Shown here piece by piece: positions 12,657-18,022 of a stretch of 18,022 nt of DNA. The DNA comes from Clostridia bacterium. GTDB taxonomy: Bacteria; Bacillota; Clostridia; Christensenellales; Aristaeellaceae. The stretch covers positions 1 to 18,022 of the forward strand of contig CAAGFE010000118.1 of NCBI GenBank assembly GCA_900769075.1. The letters run 5' to 3'. Made by a program: the position numbers and the translations under genes. The notes under the pieces are model-generated. The model made no database searches. It was given only the letters and a program-made list of their open reading frames with translations, and had not been told where the DNA came from. Within the stretch, counting starts at the first letter, position 1. Every line of letters begins with the position of its first letter.

Positions 12657-13628
12657 ATGCCATTCATCGAAGCACAGTCGCTCAGCAAAACCTACACCCG
12701 GCTCATCACGCCCCCGGGCAGCGGCCTATCCCGGCTGTGGAAGCGGGAGAAGCAGCACATTGACGCCCTGACCGACGTTTCCTTCGCCATCGGGCAGGGG
12801 GAGCTGGTCGGGCTGATCGGGCCCAACGGCGCGGGCAAATCCACCGCCGTGAAGCTGCTGACCGGCATCCTCACCCCCACCGGCGGAAGCTGCACCGTGG
12901 ACGGCCGCACCCCGTGGGAAAACCGCAGGGAGCACGTCCGTCACCTGGGCGCGGTGTTCGGCCAGCGCACCCAGCTTTGGTGGGACGTGCCGATCCGCGA
13001 TTCCTTCCTGCTCCTGCGGGACATCTACGATGTGGACAACGCCCTCTGGCAGCAGCGCCTGGACGCGCTGACGGACGCGCTGGAGCTGGCGGACTTCCTG
13101 AACGCCCCGCTGCGCCAGCTTTCCCTGGGCCAGCGGATGCGGGCCGAGCTGTGCGGCAGCCTGCTCCACGCGCCCCAGCTGCTCTTCCTGGACGAGCCCA
13201 CCATCGGCCTGGACGCGGTGAGCAAATTGAAGCTCCGCGCCTTCCTGAAGGATGAAAACGCGCGCCACGGCACCACCATCCTCCTGACCACCCACGACAT
13301 GGAGGACATGCTGGCCCTGTGCCGCCGCGTCATGGTGCTCGGCCGGGGAAAGCTGCTGTACGACGGCGCGCTGGACGCGCTGCTCCAGCAGTACGACACC
13401 GTGCATACCCTGCGCGTGGTGTTCGACGAGGCCCCGGATCTGTCGGCGCTGCCCGGTCGTGTCACCCGGGAGGGCGATGCCTTCATCCTCACCTACGAGC
13501 CCGCCGTCACCCCGACCAGCGAGTTGCTGCCCCGCGTGCTTTCCGCCGGACGGGTGCGCGAAATGACCCTCAAGGAGCAGAACGTGGACGAGCTGATCGC
13601 CCGGATGTACAAGGAGCTGGCGCTATGA
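12657..13628 (+). CDS. ABC-2 exporter ATP-binding protein (viologen-exporter-like)
   Basis: This 323-residue ATPase energises the two permeases encoded next. Walker A is GPNGAGKS (55-62), the signature LSLGQ (155-159), Walker B LLFLDEP (175-181), with an H-loop in TTHDMED. The Q-loop region FGQRTQLWWDVP (101-112) is typical of ATPases that work with PF06182 (DUF990-type) permeases. About 80 residues follow the ABC core as an accessory C-terminal domain. AAAGGAGG (12642-12649) lies 7 nt before the ATG. The stop overlaps the next start as ATGA. It is the first gene of an operon with a strong promoter and an attenuator-like leader. The substrate is unknown; related systems are annotated as drug, viologen or antibiotic exporters. 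Confidence 0.9.
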   Translation: MPFIEAQSLSKTYTRLITPPGSGLSRLWKREKQHIDALTDVSFAIGQGELVGLIGPNGAGKSTAVKLLTGILTPTGGSCTVDGRTPWENRREHVRHLGAVFGQRTQLWWDVPIRDSFLLLRDIYDVDNALWQQRLDALTDALELADFLNAPLRQLSLGQRMRAELCGSLLHAPQLLFLDEPTIGLDAVSKLKLRAFLKDENARHGTTILLTTHDMEDMLALCRRVMVLGRGKLLYDGALDALLQQYDTVHTLRVVFDEAPDLSALPGRVTREGDAFILTYEPAVTPTSELLPRVLSAGRVREMTLKEQNVDELIARMYKELAL

Positions 13629-14434
13629 AGAAGAAGCTGCGCGCGCTGCGCCCCTATGTGACGGTGTTCCGGCTGCGGGCGGTGATGGAAACCCAATACC
13701 GCGCCGCGGCCCTGGGCGGCCTGGTGACCCAGGTGTTTTTCGGGCTGGTGTACGTGTTCCTGTATACGGCGCTGTTTGACGGCAACAACCCGGAGATGCT
13801 GCGGGACACCATCACCTATGTCTGGCTCCAGCAGATGTTCTTCCGCATGCTGTTCTCCACCGACGGCGAGCTGGACAGCCTCATCCTCTCCGGCGGCGTG
13901 GCCTATATGCTGGTGCGCCCGGTGGATCAGCACCGGTTCTGGGTCTGGCGTGATGCCGGCGGGCGCCTGGTGAGCGCCCTGATGCGCCTTCTCCCCATGG
14001 CGGCGATCCAGTTCCTCCTGCCGCCGGCATTGCGCATGTCCCTGCCCGACGGCCCGCTGAGCCTGGTGCAGTTCGTCACCTCCCTGGCGCTGGGCCTCGT
14101 GTGCATGTGCGAGCTGACCGCCATCATCGACGCGGTGGTGATGAAAACCCTGGACAAACGAGGCATTTCCGCCATCCTCAACCTGACGATGATGACCTTC
14201 TCCGGCAACGTGATTCCCCTGACCCTCTTCCCGGATTCCCTCCAGGCCCTGATCCGCTTCCAGCCCTTCGCCCAGGCGCTGGACGCGCCCATCCGCATGT
14301 ACCAGCAGTGCGCCGCCCTGCCCGAATGGGCGCTCAACGTGGCGGTGCAGCTGGCATGGCTGTTGCTCCTCCACGCCCTCGGGCGCGCGATGTGGCGCAG
14401 GCGGCTCAACAACATGATCGTGCAGGGAGGCTGA
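13625..14434 (+). CDS. ABC-2 family permease, first subunit (PF06182-like)
   Basis: The 269-residue membrane protein has hydrophobic segments near residues 30-50, 62-77, 114-136, 146-172, 183-202 and 236-253. The ILSGGVAYMLVRPVD block (87-101) between early segments is characteristic of PF06182-type permeases. The start is ATG 13625, which overlaps the ATPase stop as ATGA and has AAGGAG (13611-13616) 8 nt upstream; the longer open frame upstream is in the wrong context. It lies 6 bp before the second permease, with which it probably forms a heterodimeric channel. Substrate unknown. Confidence 0.86.
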   Translation: MKKKLRALRPYVTVFRLRAVMETQYRAAALGGLVTQVFFGLVYVFLYTALFDGNNPEMLRDTITYVWLQQMFFRMLFSTDGELDSLILSGGVAYMLVRPVDQHRFWVWRDAGGRLVSALMRLLPMAAIQFLLPPALRMSLPDGPLSLVQFVTSLALGLVCMCELTAIIDAVVMKTLDKRGISAILNLTMMTFSGNVIPLTLFPDSLQALIRFQPFAQALDAPIRMYQQCAALPEWALNVAVQLAWLLLLHALGRAMWRRRLNNMIVQGG

Positions 14435-14440
14435 GAAATC

Positions 14441-15229
14441 ATGAAATACATGCTTCATGCAGTGAAAATGCTCTTCAAATCCGCCCTGCAGTACCGCTCC
14501 AGCCTGGTGATGCAGGTGATCGCCCAGTTTGTCATGACCGGGGGCGAAATGCTGGCGGTGGTGGTGCTGCTGAGCCGCTTCAAGGCGGTGGGACACTGGG
14601 GCGCGGGGGAAATCATGTTTTTCTTTGGGGTGATGCAGTCCTCCTTCGCGCTGACGGAGCTGTTCGGGCGGGGCATTACCGTCTTTCCCTCCTTTGTGCA
14701 GCGCGGTGATTTCGACGCGCTGATCCTGCGCCCCAAGCCCCTGCTGACCCAGGTGATGGCGTCCCAGCTGGATCCCCGGCGCTTCGGCTCCTTCGCCGTG
14801 GGCTTGATCGCCATGCTGGCCGCCGCGGGCCAGCTGCACATCCGCTGGACGCTGCTCAAGGCGCTGCTGCTGGCGGAGGTCGTGGCGGGCAGCATGCTGC
14901 TGGTGCTTGGCCTGTTCCTGATCGAGGCCACGGTGAGCTTCTTCTCGGTCAAGTCCATCGAGATGGTGAACATCCTCACCTACGGCGGACGCTCCGCCTG
15001 CCAGTATCCGGTGGATGTGTATCCCGGGGTGCTGCGCTTCCTGTTCACCTACCTGGCGCCCTTTGCCATGTGCATGCACTGGCCGGTGAGCTGGATCCTG
15101 GGGCAGCCGATGATGGCTCTGCCCGCCTGGGGATACTTCCTCACCCCGCTGGCTGGCGCGGCCTTCTTCGCGCTGATGGTGCGCATCTGGTATGTCGGGG
15201 TGAAGCACTACCGCTCCACCGGCACCTGA
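14441..15229 (+). CDS. ABC-2 family permease, second subunit (PF06182-like)
   Basis: This 262-residue protein has hydrophobic segments near 22-45, 57-75, 115-132, 139-169, 195-215 and 229-251. FDALILRPKP (91-100) and the late ACQYPVDVYPGVLRFLFTYL block (186-205) match the PF06182 pattern. AGGGAGG (14424-14430) lies 10 nt before the ATG. It is the last gene of the exporter operon. A hairpin at 15237-15260 follows without a T tract, so the operon's end is not clearly marked. Together with the preceding permease and ATPase it forms a complete exporter. Confidence 0.86.
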   Translation: MKYMLHAVKMLFKSALQYRSSLVMQVIAQFVMTGGEMLAVVVLLSRFKAVGHWGAGEIMFFFGVMQSSFALTELFGRGITVFPSFVQRGDFDALILRPKPLLTQVMASQLDPRRFGSFAVGLIAMLAAAGQLHIRWTLLKALLLAEVVAGSMLLVLGLFLIEATVSFFSVKSIEMVNILTYGGRSACQYPVDVYPGVLRFLFTYLAPFAMCMHWPVSWILGQPMMALPAWGYFLTPLAGAAFFALMVRIWYVGVKHYRSTGT

Positions 15230-15446
15230 AAGTCCGCGGGGAAGGCGGAGCGGGTCCCCGGGCGCTGCCTATGCAGCCGTATGCAGGAATGCTGCAAAAA
15301 ATGGTCAACGGTTTTCCGAAACGGACAGGAACTCGCCCCCATGTATGCATCCTGCATAAAACCGTGAAAACGCAGGCGGCGTGTCCCGGGAAAGCAGCGA
15401 AATGCCTGCCCGGGGCGCTCGCCGGCGCATCCATGCGAACGAAAAA
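15230..15446. other. Gene-free spacer with repeated ATGCA motifs
   Basis: The 311 bp between the exporter and the amino acid importer hold no supported gene; short ORFs on both strands lack ribosome binding sites. Features seen are a GC hairpin (15237-15242 with 15255-15260), TATGCAG twice 10 bp apart (15270-15276 and 15280-15286), and ATGCAT at 15345-15350 next to TGCAT at 15353-15357. An inverted repeat GCAGGC/GCCTGC lies at 15372-15377 and 15404-15409. Two more ATGCAT copies lie in the promoter region (15448 and 15500). Confidence 0.5.
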
Positions 15447-15464
15447 AATGCATAAATATTCAGC
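15447..15464. promoter_or_regulatory. ARG-box-like operator upstream of the amino acid importer
   Basis: The core TGCATAAATATTCA (15449-15462) differs by one base from the ArgR/AhrC half-site arrangement TGAAT-N4-ATTCA. It lies 10 bp before the -35 box. Only one copy is clear, whereas strong ARG boxes often come in pairs, so this is tentative. Confidence 0.4.
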
Positions 15465-15472
15465 AAAACCCA

Positions 15473-15501
15473 TTGACAACTCGGTTCAAGGGGCGTATAA
15501 T
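15473..15501 (+). promoter_or_regulatory. Consensus promoter of the amino acid importer operon
   Basis: A perfect TTGACA (15473-15478), a 17-bp spacer and a perfect TATAAT (15496-15501) lie 39 bp before the binding-protein start. This is the strongest promoter in the window, as expected for a gene whose product is needed in excess. Confidence 0.93.
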
Positions 15502-15540
15502 GCATCCCGTACCCACAAAACGAAACGGAGGTAACCCCTT

Positions 15541-16308
15541 ATGAAGAAGATCATCGCGCTGGCGCTGGCCATGGTGATGGCCCTGTGCGCCCTGTCCGTC
15601 CTGGCGGAGGAAAAGCCGTTCACCCTGGTCATGGCAACCAATGCACAGTTCCCGCCCTATGAGTTCTATGACGGCGAAGAGATCGTCGGCATCGACGTGG
15701 AGATCGCCCAGGCGATTGCCAACTATAACAGCTGGGGCTTTGAAGTCAAGGACATGGAGTTTGACTCCATCATCAACGAGGTGCTCAATGGCGGCGCAAC
15801 CTGCGGCATGGCCGGCATGACCGTGACCGAGGAGCGCAAGATGCAGGTCGCTTTCTCCGATTCCTACGCCACCGGCGTGCAGGTGGTCATCGTCCGCGAA
15901 GGCTCCGAGATCACCAGCGTGGATGACCTGTCCAAGGGCGATAAGAAGTATACCATCGGCGTGCAGCTCTCCACCACCGGCGATCTTTACTGCACCTGGG
16001 ATCTGGAGGACTTGGGCCTGGCCACCGTCAACCGTTACCCCTCCGGCAACGAGGCGGTGATGGCGCTGCTGACGGGCAAGGTGGACTGCGTCGTGATCGA
16101 CAACGAGCCTGCCAAGGCCTATGTCGCCGCCAACCAGGGCCTGACCATCCTGGCCACCGAGTATGCGGTTGAACAGTACGCCGCCTGCTTCAATCCCAAG
16201 GATACCGAAACCCTGGCGAAGTTCAACGAGGCGCTACAGGCCCTGACGCAGGACGGCACCATTCCCGCGATCATTGCCAAGTATATCTCCACCGAAGCGG
16301 CGGAGTAA
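15541..16308 (+). CDS. Polar amino acid ABC transporter, substrate-binding protein
   Basis: This family 3 (SBP_bac_3) binding protein captures an amino acid outside the cell and delivers it to the permease encoded downstream. Residues 1-22 are a signal peptide ending in SVLA before EEK. The mature protein has the usual FPPYEFYD opening, GIDVEIAQAIA (50-60) and GMTVTEERK (92-100), and VIDNEPAKAYV later. The length of 255 residues is normal. A lipobox is missing: the only Cys of the signal region (C16) follows MAL, not a standard L-A/S-G/A-C, so release by signal peptidase I rather than lipid anchoring seems likely. CGGAGG (15526-15531) lies 9 nt before the ATG. The exact amino acid cannot be read from the sequence. 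Confidence 0.93.
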   Translation: MKKIIALALAMVMALCALSVLAEEKPFTLVMATNAQFPPYEFYDGEEIVGIDVEIAQAIANYNSWGFEVKDMEFDSIINEVLNGGATCGMAGMTVTEERKMQVAFSDSYATGVQVVIVREGSEITSVDDLSKGDKKYTIGVQLSTTGDLYCTWDLEDLGLATVNRYPSGNEAVMALLTGKVDCVVIDNEPAKAYVAANQGLTILATEYAVEQYAACFNPKDTETLAKFNEALQALTQDGTIPAIIAKYISTEAAE

Positions 16309-16323
16309 TCCCCCGATACCTGC

Positions 16324-16357
16324 GAAGGGAGCGGTGTGACCGTTCCCTTCTTTCTCT
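16324..16357 (+). terminator. Stem-loop after the binding-protein gene (partial terminator)
   Basis: Bases 16324-16335 pair with 16339-16350 (12 bp with one G-T pair, 3-nt loop), followed by the T-rich TTTCTCTATT. It lies inside the operon, between binding protein and permease. Partial termination or 3' end protection here would give more binding protein than membrane components, a common arrangement. Confidence 0.75.
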
Positions 16358-16388
16358 ATTGCATGCTCCCTGGAAGGAGGACGCCCCT

Positions 16389-17165
16389 TTGTTTGAATCC
16401 ATCGCCGCATGGTTTGCCTCGCTGGCGAACTCATTCGCTACCTGGTTCGAGGGTGTGAAGGCGGAATTCATCGTCAACTTCATCGCCCGCAACCGGTGGA
16501 AGCTGCTTCTTACCGGCCTGGAAAACACGCTGATCATGACCGTGGGTGCGCTGTGCATCGGCATCCTGATCGGCATTGTGGTGGCCCTGGTCCGGACGGT
16601 CTGGGCAGCCAACGCCAAGACCATGCATCGCGGCTTTGGCCGCTTCGTCCTGGGTCTGATGGACAAGGTGTGCCTGCTGTACACCACCGTCATCCGCGGC
16701 ACGCCCATGGTGGTGCAGCTGCTGATCCTGTACTTCATCGTGTTTGCGTCTTCCTCAAACGGTCTGGTGGTGGCCACGTTCGCCTTCGGCCTCAATTCCG
16801 GCGCGTATGTGGCGGAGATCTTCCGAGGCGGTATCCTGTCCATCGACAAGGGACAGATGGAGGCGGGCCGTTCCATCGGCTTCAACTATGCCCAGACGAT
16901 GTGGTACATCATTGCGCCCCAGGTGCTCAAGAATGTGCTGCCCACCCTGGCGAATGAGTTCATCACCCTGATCAAGGAAACCTCCATCGCCGGCTATGTC
17001 GCCGTGATGGATCTGACCTTTGCGGCCAACCGCATCCGCGGCGTGACCTATTCCCCCTTCATGCCTCTGATTGCCGTTGCGCTGATTTACCTCACCATCG
17101 TCACCATCCTCACCTGGCTGGTGGGCAAGCTGGAAAGGAGGCTGCGTCAGGGTGATAACCGTTAA
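16389..17165 (+). CDS. Polar amino acid ABC transporter, permease
   Basis: This HisM/GlnP-type permease forms the membrane channel of the importer. Hydrophobic segments lie near 46-71, 99-121, 124-140, 192-212 and 224-246. The EAA loop that contacts the ATPase is clear at about 158-178 (EAGRSIGFNYAQTMWYIIAP). The start is most likely TTG 16389: GGAAGGAGG at 16372-16380 lies 8 nt upstream, there is no suitable in-frame ATG, and a TTG at 16359 lies before the ribosome binding site. That gives 258 residues. Its end overlaps the ATPase gene by 14 bp. One permease suggests a homodimer. Confidence 0.92.
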   Translation: MFESIAAWFASLANSFATWFEGVKAEFIVNFIARNRWKLLLTGLENTLIMTVGALCIGILIGIVVALVRTVWAANAKTMHRGFGRFVLGLMDKVCLLYTTVIRGTPMVVQLLILYFIVFASSSNGLVVATFAFGLNSGAYVAEIFRGGILSIDKGQMEAGRSIGFNYAQTMWYIIAPQVLKNVLPTLANEFITLIKETSIAGYVAVMDLTFAANRIRGVTYSPFMPLIAVALIYLTIVTILTWLVGKLERRLRQGDNR

Positions 17166-17877
17166 GAATCTCCAGAAGAGCTTTGGCGATCTGCACGTCC
17201 TGCGGGGCGTGGATCAGCATATTTCCCCCGGCGAGAAGGTGTGCCTGATCGGCCCCTCCGGCTCCGGCAAGACCACCTTCCTGCGCTGCCTGAACCTGCT
17301 GGAGCAGCCCACCGGCGGCCAGATCCTCTTCGAGGGCCAGGACATCACCGCCCCCCAGTGCAACATCAACAAAATCCGCCAGAAGATGGGCATGGTGTTC
17401 CAGCAGTTCAACCTGTTCCCCCACCTGACCATCATGAAGAACATCACCCTGGCGCCCATGAAGCTGAAGGGAATGAACAAGTCCGAGGCGGAGGACCGGG
17501 CGATGGAGCTGCTCAAGCGGGTCGGTCTGCAGGAGAAGGCCCTGTCCTACCCCCGCCAGCTTTCCGGCGGACAGCAGCAGCGCATTGCCATCGTGCGCGC
17601 CCTGGCGATGAACCCGGACGTGATGCTCTTTGACGAGCCCACCTCCGCCCTTGACCCCGAGATGGTCGGCGAAGTGCTGGACGTCATGACCCAGCTGGCC
17701 CAGGAGGGCATGACCATGGTCGTCGTGACCCACGAGATGGGCTTTGCCCGCCAGGTCGCGGATCATGTGATCTTCATGGACGGGGGCTATATCATTGAGC
17801 AGGGGAAACCCGAAGCCGTGTTTGACGCCCCCCAGCAGCCCCGAACCCAGGATTTCCTGCGGAAGGTGCTGAAATAA
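17152..17877 (+). CDS. Polar amino acid ABC transporter, ATP-binding protein
   Basis: This GlnQ/HisP-type ATPase drives the importer. Walker A is GPSGSGKT (34-41), the Q-loop FQQFNLFPH (83-91), the signature LSGGQ (137-141), Walker B VMLFDEP (157-163), and the H-loop is in VVTHEMGFA. The length of 241 residues is standard for the family. It starts at GTG 17152 inside the permease gene, with AAAGGAGG (17134-17141) 10 nt upstream. It is the last gene of the operon and is closed by a strong terminator. Confidence 0.95.
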   Translation: MITVKNLQKSFGDLHVLRGVDQHISPGEKVCLIGPSGSGKTTFLRCLNLLEQPTGGQILFEGQDITAPQCNINKIRQKMGMVFQQFNLFPHLTIMKNITLAPMKLKGMNKSEAEDRAMELLKRVGLQEKALSYPRQLSGGQQQRIAIVRALAMNPDVMLFDEPTSALDPEMVGEVLDVMTQLAQEGMTMVVVTHEMGFARQVADHVIFMDGGYIIEQGKPEAVFDAPQQPRTQDFLRKVLK

Positions 17878-17901
17878 AGCGCACCGCGCTGCAAACGAAA
17901 T

Positions 17902-17944
17902 AAGACCGGCCTCCCGCACTGATTGGGAGACCGGTTTTTGTTAT
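17902..17944 (+). terminator. Intrinsic terminator of the importer operon
   Basis: ACCGG (17905-17909) pairs with CCGGT (17931-17935) and, after one mismatch, CTCCC (17911-17915) with GGGAG (17925-17929), followed by five T residues (17935-17939) and further T-rich sequence. It is also positioned to stop the convergent gene at the right edge. Confidence 0.9.
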
Positions 17945-18022
17945 TTCTCCAGCAAATCAGGCCTTGCCTTCATTCGGGCAAAGAGCTCGTCGTTGTCCAG
18001 ATGATTTTCGGTGTTCAGCAGC
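17941..18022 (-). CDS. C-terminal end of a convergent gene (partial)
   Basis: On the minus strand an open frame enters from the right edge and encodes 26 residues ending NDELFARMKARPDLLEK, then TAA at 17943-17941. The stop lies immediately beside the terminator hairpin, as expected for a convergent gene. The tail is hydrophilic and helical in look. Too little is present to name a family, and the start lies outside the window. Confidence 0.6.
   Translation of the reverse strand, partial: LLNTENHLDNDELFARMKARPDLLEK

Noticed and set aside
13493..15208. 571-aa minus-strand ORF opposite the exporter permeases
   Set aside because: His/Gln/Gly-rich translation typical of the antisense frame of GC-rich genes; no ribosome binding site, no family resemblance, and the opposite strand holds clear permeases.
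15070..15534. 154-aa plus-strand ORF crossing the exporter end and the spacer
   Set aside because: Begins inside permease two in another frame, has no ribosome binding site, and ends across the consensus promoter of the importer.

Overview
The window is GC-rich, densely packed bacterial DNA with strong AGGAGG-type ribosome binding sites, sigma-A-like promoters and mostly short gaps. The gene set (class 1B dihydroorotate dehydrogenase PyrD with PyrK, type I dihydroorotase, ATCase with a separate PyrI chain, ABC-2 exporters, secreted small proteins with short Ala-rich signal peptides) points to a high-GC, strictly or mostly anaerobic Clostridia-type Firmicute, probably an uncultured gut lineage. 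The taxonomy is an inference from gene style only.

Layout. 1-342: gene-free, palindrome-rich spacer with a 29-bp near-repeat. 343-1765: a cysteine-rich 73-aa protein overlapping a Y-family DNA polymerase (dinB), closed by an intrinsic terminator. 1842-9318: one long pyrimidine operon from a near-consensus promoter, pyrC-pyrK-pyrD-pyrF-pyrE, then an ABC-2 type ATPase/permease pair, then pyrB-pyrI. The pyr genes cover aspartate + carbamoyl phosphate to UMP; carbamoyl phosphate synthase is absent here. The promoter-to-start distance is too short for a PyrR-type attenuator. 9319-11641: an RNHCP-domain zinc protein and two unrelated secreted proteins of unknown function. 11655-15229: an XRE-HTH/S24-fold regulator divergent from a three-gene ABC-2 exporter operon (ATPase plus two PF06182-like permeases). 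Back-to-back promoters flank an inverted repeat, and the exporter leader carries a strong terminator with a mutually exclusive alternative hairpin, i.e. a candidate riboswitch or attenuator. 15541-17877: a polar amino acid ABC importer (binding protein, permease, ATPase) with a consensus promoter, an ARG-box-like site upstream and a stem-loop after the binding-protein gene. 17941-18022: the C-terminal end of a convergent gene.

The most interesting parts are the exporter leader RNA with its divergent S24-fold regulator, and the exporter pair lodged inside the pyrimidine operon. No mobile element, CRISPR array, tRNA or rRNA was recognised.
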